Assembly (NCBI RefSeq): GCF_001570365.1
Contig: NZ_BBYK01000069.1
Span: 1-64,000, forward strand
Length of the DNA: 64,000 nt
Source: Microtetraspora fusca
GTDB taxonomy: Bacteria; Actinomycetota; Actinomycetes; Streptosporangiales; Streptosporangiaceae
Reading direction: 5' to 3'
Position 1 is the first letter of the stretch. Each line of letters starts with the position of its first letter. Made by a program: the position numbers and the translations under genes. Shown one piece after another: positions 8,464-17,063 of this stretch. A model generated the notes under the pieces. The model did no database searches, was not told the origin of the DNA, and worked only from the letters and a program-made list of their open reading frames with translations.

Positions 8464-9942
8464 GTGAAAACGAAATCCCTCATGGCGGGTGCGGCCGCTC
8501 TTGCTACGGCTGTGTTATTACAGCTGTCTGGAGTTGGCGCAGCATTCGCCGACACGCCGTCCGACTCGAGCCCGTCGGACAACTCCGCCCATGGCGGTCC
8601 GATCCTCGATGACGTGCACAACGCCCCGACGACCGCTGTCGCAGGCAACGTCACGTTCATCGACAACGTCAGAGGGGTCAGCGGCTACTCGGCGCTGAAC
8701 TTCATCCACTACGACAAGTACGGCTACGACTTCATGTTCGCCAACGGCACCGGCGGGCTCGCCGTCTGGTCGCTGAAGGACCCCGAGCACCCGGCCCTGA
8801 TCTCGAAGATCACGGCAGCCGAGCTGCGCCTGCCGGGGGACACCCAGGACAGGTTCTGGGAAGGCGAGAACATTACCGTCGACCCGAAGCGCAAGCTGGT
8901 CTTCCTCACCCGGGACCCGCGCGGCTTCGGCGGCACCGTCAAAACCGGTCAGTCCGGCGTCTACATCGTCGACGTCAAGAATCCGTGGAAGCCGGAGACG
9001 GTCATCTTCCACCCGGTCCCGGCCGGACACACGGCCACCTGCATCAACGACTGCAAGTACCTGTGGTCGGTCGGTCCGGCCAACACGGGCACGCCAGGCC
9101 AGGACCCCTCCTGGAACGGCGTGCCGGTGCGGGTGACCGACATCCACGACATCAAGCACCCGTACACCTTCGACCGGGCGGTCGATCTCGGCCGGCACGA
9201 CGGGGTCACGGACTACGTGCACAGCGTCGACGTCGACAAGAACGGCATCGCCTGGGCCTCCGGTGAGGGCGGCGTACGCGGCTACTGGACCGAGGGCAAC
9301 CACTACGACCCGGTGCAGAAGCGCAACCGCGTCGCGACGGCGTACGACCCGGTGCCGTACGCGGGCGGGACCGTCGTTGCCACCAACCCGGCGGGCACCG
9401 ACTTCTTCGACTACTTCGACCACAATGCCTACCACAACACCGAGAAGCTCGGCTCCTTCGACAAGGGCGAGCTGCTCTACATCACCAACGAGAACATCAC
9501 GACCTGCTCACAGGCGGGCGAGTTCAAGATCGCCTCGCTGAAGGGCAGCTACGACGGTGAGGGCTGGCGTTCCACGCCGGAGAAGCCGTTCCGGCTGGAA
9601 CTGATCAGCCACTGGTCGCCGTGGGGCAAGGAGGGGTCGGCCACCAGCGGTAGCTGCTCCGCGCACTGGTTCACGGTGAACGGCAACATCCTGGCGCAGG
9701 CGTGGTACGGGCAGGGCACCCGCTTCATCGACGTGTCGGACCCGAGGAACCCGACCCAGGTCGGCTACTTCCGCGTGCCGTCGGGGCAGGGCGTGACCGG
9801 CGGCTCGGCGTCGGCCGCCTACTGGCACGACGGGCTGGTCTACGTCGCGGACTACAACCGGGGCGTCGACGTCCTGCGGTTCGACGGGAAGCTGGCCGGA
9901 GAGCCGGACAAGAAGATCTGTTGGAACTCGTGCGACAAGTAA
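8464..9942 (+). CDS. Secreted LVIVD repeat protein (copy 1)
   Basis: 492 residues with a Sec signal peptide (MKTKSLMAGAAALATAVLLQ, cleavage near AFA-D) and no membrane anchor, so exported. The body carries LVIVD-type beta-propeller repeats: GGLAVWSLKDPEHP, GVYIVDVKNPWKPE, TRFIDVSDPRNPTQ, GVDVLRFDG. Paired cysteines (CINDC, the CSAHWF motif and a terminal CWNSC) suggest disulphides or metal ligands. The GTG start is fixed by AGGGAGGGTGTA immediately before it and by the signal peptide; the frame is open 60 bases further up. LVIVD proteins are surface or extracellular and mostly of unknown function. It heads the first cassette and is followed by a strong hairpin and a binding-protein gene. A longer homologue lies at 13797. 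Confidence 0.85.
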   Translation: MKTKSLMAGAAALATAVLLQLSGVGAAFADTPSDSSPSDNSAHGGPILDDVHNAPTTAVAGNVTFIDNVRGVSGYSALNFIHYDKYGYDFMFANGTGGLAVWSLKDPEHPALISKITAAELRLPGDTQDRFWEGENITVDPKRKLVFLTRDPRGFGGTVKTGQSGVYIVDVKNPWKPETVIFHPVPAGHTATCINDCKYLWSVGPANTGTPGQDPSWNGVPVRVTDIHDIKHPYTFDRAVDLGRHDGVTDYVHSVDVDKNGIAWASGEGGVRGYWTEGNHYDPVQKRNRVATAYDPVPYAGGTVVATNPAGTDFFDYFDHNAYHNTEKLGSFDKGELLYITNENITTCSQAGEFKIASLKGSYDGEGWRSTPEKPFRLELISHWSPWGKEGSATSGSCSAHWFTVNGNILAQAWYGQGTRFIDVSDPRNPTQVGYFRVPSGQGVTGGSASAAYWHDGLVYVADYNRGVDVLRFDGKLAGEPDKKICWNSCDK

Positions 9943-9951
9943 CCGTTTGAG

Positions 9952-10001
9952 CGAAAGCACCGGCTCGAGCGTGGCGACCGCTGCGCTCGAACCGGCTTTC
10001 G
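9952..10001 (+). terminator. Long hairpin between LVIVD copy 1 and the binding-protein gene
   Basis: Outer arms CGAAAGC and GCTTTCG pair perfectly and enclose CCGGCTCGAGCG against CGCTCGAACCGG, giving a near-continuous stem of about 19 bp with a GC-rich loop. It starts 10 bases after the LVIVD stop. With no T-tract it could act as a partial terminator or an mRNA-stabilising barrier inside the operon. Confidence 0.6.
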
Positions 10002-10026
10002 ATGGTGACGGGCGTGGAGGTAGAGG

Positions 10027-11202
10027 GTGCGACGCAGAGGTGCCGTGCGCGCGGTCGCGCTGGGCGCGGCCGCCCTGGTGGTGAGCGGTCTGCTCGATGC
10101 GTGCTCTGCCTCGGATGAGGGCGGCGGCGCCCCGAGGCCGCAGGGCGAGATGACATTCGGGGTACTGGCCCCACTCTCGGGCGACATGGCCGAGCGTGGG
10201 CAGGACCTCGTCGACGGGGCGCAGCTGGCTGCCGCTGAGATCAACGAACAGGGCGGGGTTCTGGGGCGGCAGGTGACGCTGGCCGTCGAGGACGGCGGCT
10301 GCGCGTCGGCGACCGGCGAGCAGGCGGCGACGGGGCTGGCCGCCAAGAGCGTCGTCGGGGTGGTCGGCGGGCTGTGCGAGGACGCGGCGGTGACGGCGGC
10401 GAAAACCGTGGCCGCGGATGGCACGCCGTTCCTGGTCTCCTCCGCCCGCGCCGACCGGCTGGTCGGGGCCGGGCTGCCGTCGGTGTTCCCGATGGAGGGC
10501 ACGGTCTACCAGGAGGCGCTGGCCGCGGTGCACTGGATGGGCTACCGGAGCCCGCAGCGGGTGGCGGTGCTCGGTGACGGCTCGCCGGCCTCGCAGCGGC
10601 TGTCCGGCCTGGTGACCGACCGGGTCAAGGCCGACGGCCTGAAGGTGAGCAGGCGAAGCGCCGAAGCGAAGGGTCCTGACCTCGCGGAGCTCGCCCGCAC
10701 CGTCACCGGTTTCAAGGCGGACTTCGTCTACTGGACGGGGGCGGCGGAACCGGGTGGACGGCTCGTGGGCGCACTACGTCACGTCGGCTACACCGGCTAT
10801 TTCATGGCCTCCTCGGAGTCGGACAGCCCCGAGTTCCTGCAGGCGGCGGGAGGAGCGGCCGAGGACGCGTTCCTCACCACGTCCGCGGGCCCGCGACTTC
10901 TCCCGGCAGCGGCGGACTGGGCCGCGCGCTTCAAGGACCGCTACCGGCGGGACCCGGGCCGTGACGCGATGCAGGCCTACGACGCGCTCCGCGCGCTGGC
11001 GCAGGCGGTGCGCCAGGCGGGGGACACGGCTCCCTCCAAGATCGTCGACAACCTCCCGCGGCTCGCGGACTTCACCACCTTCACCGGGGCACTCCGCTTC
11101 GCCGCCGATCACTCGCTGGCGTATGACAACTACGTCATCGCCCAGGTCAGGGGCGGCACGTTCACCCTGGCCAGCAAGCTGCGTACGGACCCGGTCGGAT
11201 GA
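10027..11202 (+). CDS. Liv-type ABC substrate-binding lipoprotein (copy 1)
   Basis: 391 residues. The N-terminal lipobox SGLLDAC (Cys 26) marks a membrane-anchored lipoprotein. The mature part is a type I periplasmic binding fold: FGVLAPLSGDMAERGQDLVDGAQLA, GVVGGLCEDAAV, FLVSSARADRL, GRDAMQAYDALRALAQA. The GTG start has GGAGG seven bases upstream. No permease or ATPase of a branched-chain amino acid transporter is nearby, so it is an orphan receptor for an unknown ligand. The CopC-CopD gene overlaps its stop codon, so the two are translationally coupled. A close paralogue is at 15811. Confidence 0.85.
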   Translation: MRRRGAVRAVALGAAALVVSGLLDACSASDEGGGAPRPQGEMTFGVLAPLSGDMAERGQDLVDGAQLAAAEINEQGGVLGRQVTLAVEDGGCASATGEQAATGLAAKSVVGVVGGLCEDAAVTAAKTVAADGTPFLVSSARADRLVGAGLPSVFPMEGTVYQEALAAVHWMGYRSPQRVAVLGDGSPASQRLSGLVTDRVKADGLKVSRRSAEAKGPDLAELARTVTGFKADFVYWTGAAEPGGRLVGALRHVGYTGYFMASSESDSPEFLQAAGGAAEDAFLTTSAGPRLLPAAADWAARFKDRYRRDPGRDAMQAYDALRALAQAVRQAGDTAPSKIVDNLPRLADFTTFTGALRFAADHSLAYDNYVIAQVRGGTFTLASKLRTDPVG

Positions 11203-12992
11203 TGCGCGGCATGCACCCCGCGGGACATCGTCGGGTCCGGCTGATCGCGCGGCTGGCGATGGTCGCGTTCCTCGTGGCCGGCGGCCTGGTCGCGGACCTC
11301 GTCTCCGTCGTGGCCACGCATCCGGCGCACGCGCATGCCTACCTGCTGGAGACCTCGCCTGTCGATGGCGAGGTGCTGGCCTCGCCCCCGGCCGAGGCCC
11401 GGCTCCGCTTCAACGAGGCGGTGAGCTTCAACCAGCGGTCGATCCAGTTGCTCGACGTGACCGCGAAGAAGCTGGCGATCGGTACCCCGGGGCACGTGGA
11501 CGGGAAGGCCAACACGGCGAGGGTGAGCCTGCCCACGGATCTGGCCGAGGGAACCTACGTCCTGGCCTGGCGAGTCACGTCCGCTGACTCGCACGTGGTG
11601 TCGGGTGCGTTCAGCTTCAGCATCGGCCACCCGAGCGCGCTGGCCGCACCGGTGGAGCAGGATGCCGATCCCGCCGTCCCCGTCGTCGACGCGGTCGGCC
11701 GCGGCCTTGCCTTTCTCGGTGTGGCCCTCGCCCTCGGTGGTGCGCTGTTCGTGGCCGTGCTCTGGCCCGCGGGCCGCGATGACCGCCGCGCCCGGCGCAT
11801 CGTGTGGTCCGGCTTCGCCGCGCTGACGGCCGGCACCGTGGTGGTCCTGCTCGTACAGGGGCCGTACGCCGCCGGCACGTCGCTGACAGGGGTGTTCGAC
11901 CCTGAACTGCTCAGCACGACGCTGTCCACGCGGTTGGGCCAGGCGCTGCTGGTGCGGCTGGTGATCGTGCTCGCCCTCGGTGTGGCCTTCGGGGTCGCCG
12001 TGCGCCCCGCCCCGCCCCCTGCCGGCGCCGGGGCGGCCGGCCTTACCCGCCGGATCGTCCTGCCCGCGGTCGCCGCGGCCGGCGCCGTCGCCCTGACGTT
12101 GACCTGGACGCTGGCGGATCACGCACAGACCGGCGTGCAGACCTGGCTGGCCGTGCCGGCGACGAGCCTGCACCTGCTCGCCATGGCCCTGTGGCTGGGC
12201 GGCCTGATCCCGCTCGCGGCCGGCGTGCTCATCCCGGCGGGGAGACGGGAGCCCACCCGCGCCATCTCCCTGGAGCCCGCGCTCCCGAGGTTCTCCCAGC
12301 TCGCGCAGATCTGCTTCGCCGTGATCGCGGTGACCGGCGTATACCTGTCCTGGCGGCAGGTGGGGACGTGGGGTGCGCTCGGCGGGACCGACTTCGGGCG
12401 GCTGCTTCTCGGCAAGCTCGCCGCCGTCCTCGCCGTGGTGGGTCTTGCCGCCGGAGCGCGGCGCTTCGTGCGGCGGCACAGCCGCGAACCTCTCGGCCTC
12501 GACACCGCGCCTTCCGCCGCGGTGCGCCGGCTGCGCCGCTCGGTCGTGACTGAGGTCGTGCTCGGGGTCGCCGTCGTGTCGATCACGGCCGTCCTGGTCG
12601 ACACCGCCCCGGCCCGCACCAGCTACGCGCCGCCGGCGCACACCAAGGTCCCTGTTCCCGCCGCCGCGGACGGGGCCGACCCGGCCACCGGGCCGCGGGG
12701 CGGCTCCGTCGAGGTGAAGATCGAGCCGGCGAGGCCGGGAAGCAACGTGGCCGACATCTACATCACCGGGCGGGATGGCTCGCTGGTCGCGGTGCCCGAG
12801 GTCTCCGGCGAGCTCGAGTCGCGCGACCGCAGTGTCCCGGCGTTCCCCGTCAAGATCTCCGCAGCCGAACCAGGCCACTACGTGGCGAACTCGATGTCCA
12901 TCCCCTACCCGGGGGCGTGGGTGCTGCGACTGGACATCCGAGTCTCCGACTTCGATGAGACACCCGTGCGTGTCCCGTTCACAGCACGCTGA
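11199..12992 (+). CDS. Copper resistance CopC-CopD fusion protein
   Basis: 597 residues. After a signal-anchor (LIARLAMVAFLVAGGLVADL) comes a CopC beta-barrel starting at HAHAYLLETSPVDGEVL, which places a histidine at the mature N-terminus, with the second Cu(II) ligand pair in SADSHVVSG. Residues about 165-490 are a CopD membrane domain with roughly eight segments containing LHLLAMALWLGG and GVYLSWRQVG. A periplasmic tail (about 500-597) resembles an Ig-like domain. CopC/CopD proteins bind copper outside the membrane and move it across. The ATG overlaps the stop of the binding-protein gene. It is the gene in this region most directly tied to copper. Confidence 0.88.
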   Translation: MMRGMHPAGHRRVRLIARLAMVAFLVAGGLVADLVSVVATHPAHAHAYLLETSPVDGEVLASPPAEARLRFNEAVSFNQRSIQLLDVTAKKLAIGTPGHVDGKANTARVSLPTDLAEGTYVLAWRVTSADSHVVSGAFSFSIGHPSALAAPVEQDADPAVPVVDAVGRGLAFLGVALALGGALFVAVLWPAGRDDRRARRIVWSGFAALTAGTVVVLLVQGPYAAGTSLTGVFDPELLSTTLSTRLGQALLVRLVIVLALGVAFGVAVRPAPPPAGAGAAGLTRRIVLPAVAAAGAVALTLTWTLADHAQTGVQTWLAVPATSLHLLAMALWLGGLIPLAAGVLIPAGRREPTRAISLEPALPRFSQLAQICFAVIAVTGVYLSWRQVGTWGALGGTDFGRLLLGKLAAVLAVVGLAAGARRFVRRHSREPLGLDTAPSAAVRRLRRSVVTEVVLGVAVVSITAVLVDTAPARTSYAPPAHTKVPVPAAADGADPATGPRGGSVEVKIEPARPGSNVADIYITGRDGSLVAVPEVSGELESRDRSVPAFPVKISAAEPGHYVANSMSIPYPGAWVLRLDIRVSDFDETPVRVPFTAR

Positions 12993-13008
12993 AAGGCTGG
13001 TGGCACAC

Positions 13009-13761
13009 ATGCGAGGCGTTGACCGGAAGGCATCCCGGCGCCGGGTGAGCGGGGCCGCCGCCGGCATGCTCGCCCTCGGCGTCCTGACGGGCTGCTCCAG
13101 CGGTGCTCCGCAGCCGTTGACCAAGCCGCCCTACACCCTGGACTCCATCCGGTACGGCCTCGTCAGCCCCGGAGACCTGGGCGAAGGCGCGACCGAGTTC
13201 AAGGACAACGGCCACGCCTCCCACGTCGTCTACACGCCCCCGAACAGCATCCCGACCTGTCCGTACGTCCAGCGCTCCGAGGATGTCGAGGTCGATGTGC
13301 GGCCGGCGGTCGAGCCGGTGGGTGGGATGCCGACCGGGCGGTTCATCGTCGGCCCGCAACTCGCGGGTACGTCGTCGCTTCCGGTCGTCACACAGGGCGC
13401 GGCGGTCTTCAAGAGCTCCTCGCTCGCCGACAACACGATGGACACCGTCGTGGCCGAGTCGGCCAAGTGTCCGGAGACGTTCGGCGTGCTCGGCGGACCG
13501 CCGTCCGTCGTGGGCGATTACAAGGTCGGCAGCCGGCAGATCGAGATGGACGGCTGGAAGGGGTTCGCCCAGCATCTCGTGCACACCTCGCCCCCGGAGG
13601 TGAACCCGGACACCTACGACGACCTGGTCACCGTCGTGGTGCACAAGGCCAACGCCATCATCTACGTCGGCTATGCGCAGATCAAGGCGGTCGGCCAGCG
13701 GGCCGACTCCGACGAGAAGGTCAAGGCGTTGATGAAGACGACGCTGGCCCGCCTCGGCTAG
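13009..13761 (+). CDS. Conserved lipoprotein, cassette copy 1
   Basis: 250 residues with a lipobox (LGVLTGCSSG). I do not recognise a named family. Marks shared with its paralogue at 17064: LxxPxYTxDxxxxxY, an NSIPTCPYVQRS segment, VEPVGGxPxGxF, VTQxAxVF, WKGF/YxQxLxHT, and a final region ending in an ADSxxKxxxxxxxxLxRLG helix. A GTG three codons upstream is an alternative start; ATG is preferred although its GAAAGG site is 12 bases away. It follows CopC-CopD by 16 bases and sits at the membrane surface with the other exported products. Function unknown. Confidence 0.75.
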   Translation: MRGVDRKASRRRVSGAAAGMLALGVLTGCSSGAPQPLTKPPYTLDSIRYGLVSPGDLGEGATEFKDNGHASHVVYTPPNSIPTCPYVQRSEDVEVDVRPAVEPVGGMPTGRFIVGPQLAGTSSLPVVTQGAAVFKSSSLADNTMDTVVAESAKCPETFGVLGGPPSVVGDYKVGSRQIEMDGWKGFAQHLVHTSPPEVNPDTYDDLVTVVVHKANAIIYVGYAQIKAVGQRADSDEKVKALMKTTLARLG

Positions 13762-13796
13762 CGCCGCGTCCACATCTATTGGAGGTTTGAGGAACG

Positions 13797-15671
13797 GTGA
13801 GATTCTTACCTGTTGGAGGAGCTCTGAAGGGCAGAGCCCTCCTGGCCGGCACGGCCGCGCTCGTCACGGCGGTCGTGCTGCAGACGGCGAGCCTCGGCCC
13901 GGCGTACGCGGATCCGTCCGGTCCGGTCAACCCCGGCACGGTCGGGCACGCCAGGGCCGAGGCGACCAGCCTGCAGAACCGGGCGGACGCGGCCGCGAAG
14001 GACGCCGCCAGGGCAGCCGCTCGTCTGGACGAGGCCAAGGCCAAGGCTGAGGAGGAGGCGCAGAAGGCCGCCGACGCCGCCGCCAAGGCTGAGGAGTCGG
14101 GCAAGGTCTCCGACAAGAACAAGGCGGAGTCTGCCGCCGCCAAGGCCGCGGAAGCATCCGCCAAGGCGGCGCAGGCGCAGCTGGAGTACAACGAGAAGGC
14201 CGCCGCGTCGGCGGCGGCGGAAGCGGCCGCGGCGGAAGCGGCCAACAACGCCGAGCGTGAGGCCGCGTCGCTGGCCGGCGTCACCGACGGCACCCGCACC
14301 GAGGGGACGCAGACCCTCCCGGACACCGGGGTGTTCCCCGACAACGCGACGCACAGCGACAACGTCGAGGTCGTCGGCCACGTGCGCGGGGTGCTGTCCG
14401 GCAACTCGAGCTGCCCCGCCTTCAAGCCGTCGAAGTGCCCCGCGTTCTCGTCGCTGAACTTCGTGCACTACGAGAAGCTCGGCTACGACGTCATGGTCGC
14501 CAACGGCACCGGCGGCCTGGCCATCTGGTCGCTGAAGGACCCCGAGCACCCGACGTACATCTCTGAGGTCACCGTCAACCAGCTGAAGCAGCCGGGCGAG
14601 ACCATGACCCAGTTCTGGGAGGGCGAGAACCTCACGGTCGACAGCAGGCGCAAGCTCGTCTTCATGACCCGCGACTCGGGTCAGAAGGGCCTGTTCGTCA
14701 TCGACATCAAGGACCCGTGGCACCCGGTGCTGCTGGGCTTCCACCCGGTCCCGCTCGGCCACACCGCGACCTGCATCAACGACTGCCGTTTCATCTGGTC
14801 GGTGGGGTCGGGCGTGCGCGGCGTGAGCTCCCCCGTCTACGTGACCGACGTACGTGACGTCAACCACCCGTTCACCTACAGCCAGGCCGTCGTCTCCGAC
14901 GTCCGGCGCACCGGTGCGACGAGCGGCTCCACGCACAGCGTCGACGTCGACTTCGACGGCGTCGTCTGGGTCTCGGGCAGCGGCGGCGTACGCGGCTACT
15001 GGACGGACGGGAAGCACTTCGACCCGGCCACGCAGACCGAGCGCTACGCGACGGCCTATGACCCGATCCCGTACGCGGGCGGGAGCGTCGGCGGCTCGGA
15101 GGGCTCCTTCCTGCACAACGCCTACCGCTTCCCGAACACCCTGGGAGATCGCCCCAAGGGTGACGTGCTCCTCATCACCAACGAGAACAACAACCAGAAC
15201 TGTGCGAAGGCCGGCGTGTTCATCCTGGCGTCGCTCGAGGGGACACACGACGCCGACGGGATCACCTCCACTCCGGAGAACCCGGTCAAGATGACACGGC
15301 TCGCCACGTACAGCCCCGGGGGCAAGCCCGGCCACTACGTCGACCCGACGGGTAAGGCCGGCGACTGCTCCGCGCACTGGTTCACGGTGAACGGCAACAT
15401 CGTCGTCGGCGGCTACTACGAGCAGGGCGTCCGGTTCCTGGACATCTCCGACCCGAGGAACCCGCAGCAGGTCGGCTGGTTCCGGGTGCCGGACCGAGCC
15501 GCCGGCCCCGACGGCCCGGCGATCATCGGGAGCAACGCCTCCTCGGCCTACTGGCACAACGGGTACGTCTACGTCCCCGACTACGGCCGTGGCGTCGACA
15601 TCCTGAAGTTCACCGGCGACATCCCCGGCAAGCAGGAGAAGAAGGTCTGCTGGAACTCCTGCGAGAAGTAG
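13797..15671 (+). CDS. Secreted LVIVD repeat protein with Ala-rich coiled coil (copy 2)
   Basis: 624 residues. Signal peptide (ALLAGTAALVTAVVLQ, cleavage near AYA-D), then residues about 45-160 are an Ala/Lys/Glu-rich helix (EAKAKAEEEAQKAADAAAKA) predicted to be a long coiled coil. The LVIVD propeller follows, parallel to copy 1: GGLAIWSLKDPEHP, GLFVIDIKDPWHP, CINDC, CSAHWF, VRFLDISDPRNPQQ, and the terminal KKVCWNSCEK. The GTG start is preceded by GGAGG and GAGGAA. The coiled coil is absent from copy 1 and may span cell wall or oligomerise the propeller. A perfect 18-bp hairpin follows the stop. Confidence 0.85.
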   Translation: MRFLPVGGALKGRALLAGTAALVTAVVLQTASLGPAYADPSGPVNPGTVGHARAEATSLQNRADAAAKDAARAAARLDEAKAKAEEEAQKAADAAAKAEESGKVSDKNKAESAAAKAAEASAKAAQAQLEYNEKAAASAAAEAAAAEAANNAEREAASLAGVTDGTRTEGTQTLPDTGVFPDNATHSDNVEVVGHVRGVLSGNSSCPAFKPSKCPAFSSLNFVHYEKLGYDVMVANGTGGLAIWSLKDPEHPTYISEVTVNQLKQPGETMTQFWEGENLTVDSRRKLVFMTRDSGQKGLFVIDIKDPWHPVLLGFHPVPLGHTATCINDCRFIWSVGSGVRGVSSPVYVTDVRDVNHPFTYSQAVVSDVRRTGATSGSTHSVDVDFDGVVWVSGSGGVRGYWTDGKHFDPATQTERYATAYDPIPYAGGSVGGSEGSFLHNAYRFPNTLGDRPKGDVLLITNENNNQNCAKAGVFILASLEGTHDADGITSTPENPVKMTRLATYSPGGKPGHYVDPTGKAGDCSAHWFTVNGNIVVGGYYEQGVRFLDISDPRNPQQVGWFRVPDRAAGPDGPAIIGSNASSAYWHNGYVYVPDYGRGVDILKFTGDIPGKQEKKVCWNSCEK

Positions 15672-15692
15672 GCCTCCGGCAGATACCTCCGC

Positions 15693-15737
15693 CCCGCTCG
15701 CGGGCTCGCGTCACCACGGCGCGAGCCCGCGAGCGGG
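15693..15737 (+). terminator. Perfect 18-bp hairpin between LVIVD copy 2 and binding protein 2
   Basis: Arms CCCGCTCGCGGGCTCGCG and CGCGAGCCCGCGAGCGGG pair without mismatch around a 9-nt loop, 21 bases after the LVIVD stop. It occupies the same place as the hairpin in the first cassette. There is no T-tract, so it is either an intrinsic terminator of the GC-rich type or an mRNA processing/stability element. Confidence 0.65.
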
Positions 15738-15810
15738 CACCCGGGGTTCCCTTCCCGTTCCCCGGGCCCCGCCCCCCTTCAACACGTACCGGAGCCGAGA
15801 GAAGCACCCC

Positions 15811-17019
15811 ATGCAGCTTCCGACGAACCTCGACCGCCGTGGCCGGACCCGCCACATCCGCTGGCTCGTACCGTTGGCCCTCACCGTCCTCACGCTCCCG
15901 GCCGCAGGCGGGTGCAGCTCAGGCGGCGCCACGCCGGCCGCCCCCAGGGGGGACATCGCCTTCGGTGTGATCGCCCCGCTGTCCGGACCGGAAAGCGCGC
16001 GCGGGCAGGACCTGGTGGATGGGGCGCAGATGGCCGCGAACGACCTCAACGTCCGGGGCGGGGTCATCGGGCTGCACGTCTCCCTGGTCACCGTCGACGA
16101 CGAGTGCCTCGACGACAGCGGCAAGGAGGCCGCGAAGCGGCTCCACCTCACCGAGAGCGTCGCCGGCGCGATCGGAGGCGTCTGCGACGACGCCGCCGAG
16201 GCCGCCGCGCGGGTCCTCGGCGGCAACGGAGTGCCGTTCCTCATCACCTCCGCCAACTCGCCCACGTCGGTCAGCGCGGAGGACACTCCTACGGCTTATC
16301 TCACCAACGGCACGCCGTACCAGGAAGCGCTGGCGACAGTGCACTGGATGGCCTACAACACCGCCCAGCGGCTCGCGGTGATCGCTGATGACACCCCGCA
16401 GTCCGCATACCTGGTCAAACAGGTGATCTCGGTGGCCTCGCCCGTCCCCAAGGTGGTCAGCAAGCAGACCCTGACGGCCGGGCGGCAGGACATCGCCGCA
16501 GCCGCGGCCACCGCGCTGGCCGCCGACCCCGACGTCGTGTACTGGGCCGGCTCCGCCCAGGAATCCGGCCGGCTCGCCGCAGCGCTACGGAAGGCCGGGT
16601 ACAAGGGCATGTACATCGCCTCCGCGCAGTCGGAGAGCCCCGATTTCCTGTCAGCCGCCGGCACTGACGGCGCCGAGGGCGCATACGTGATCGCCACGGC
16701 CAGCCCGCAGAACCTCCCCGCCGCCGAGGCGTGGACCAAGCGTTTCACCAAGGCCTTCGGCCGCGCACCGGGGCGGGACGCGCTGCAGGCCTATGACGCG
16801 CTGCGCGCCCTGGGGCAGGCCGTGACGCAGACGGGAAAGGTGGACCGCGCACTGAACAGCGAGCAGTTGACCAAGCTCGAAGACACCTTCACCACGTTCA
16901 TGGGTGCGCTCAGGTTCGCTCCCGACCACACGGTCAAATACGACAACCATCTCGTGCTGACCGTCAAAAGCGGTGCCTTCACCCTCGCCAACATGCTGCG
17001 TCCGGACAACGACATCTGA
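15811..17019 (+). CDS. Liv-type ABC substrate-binding lipoprotein (copy 2)
   Basis: 402 residues, paralogue of the protein at 10027. Lipobox PAAGGC gives Cys 35 as the lipid site. Conserved positions match copy 1: FGVIAPLSGPESARGQDLVDGAQMAAND, AGAIGGVCDDAAE, PFLITSANS, YIASAQSESPDFL, GRDALQAYDALRALGQAV. There is again no cognate permease or ATPase nearby. It stands between the LVIVD copy 2 hairpin and the second small lipoprotein. The ligand is unknown; the context suggests a metal complex or small chelator, which is inference. Confidence 0.84.
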   Translation: MQLPTNLDRRGRTRHIRWLVPLALTVLTLPAAGGCSSGGATPAAPRGDIAFGVIAPLSGPESARGQDLVDGAQMAANDLNVRGGVIGLHVSLVTVDDECLDDSGKEAAKRLHLTESVAGAIGGVCDDAAEAAARVLGGNGVPFLITSANSPTSVSAEDTPTAYLTNGTPYQEALATVHWMAYNTAQRLAVIADDTPQSAYLVKQVISVASPVPKVVSKQTLTAGRQDIAAAAATALAADPDVVYWAGSAQESGRLAAALRKAGYKGMYIASAQSESPDFLSAAGTDGAEGAYVIATASPQNLPAAEAWTKRFTKAFGRAPGRDALQAYDALRALGQAVTQTGKVDRALNSEQLTKLEDTFTTFMGALRFAPDHTVKYDNHLVLTVKSGAFTLANMLRPDNDI

Positions 17020-17063
17020 CGGCCGTGGTCGATCGCAGCCTCCCCCGACGAAGTGAGCCATCC

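Noticed and set aside
13806-15557. 583-codon minus-strand open frame opposite LVIVD copy 2
   Set aside because: Composition typical of an antisense shadow; the plus strand has a signal peptide, repeats and a ribosome site.
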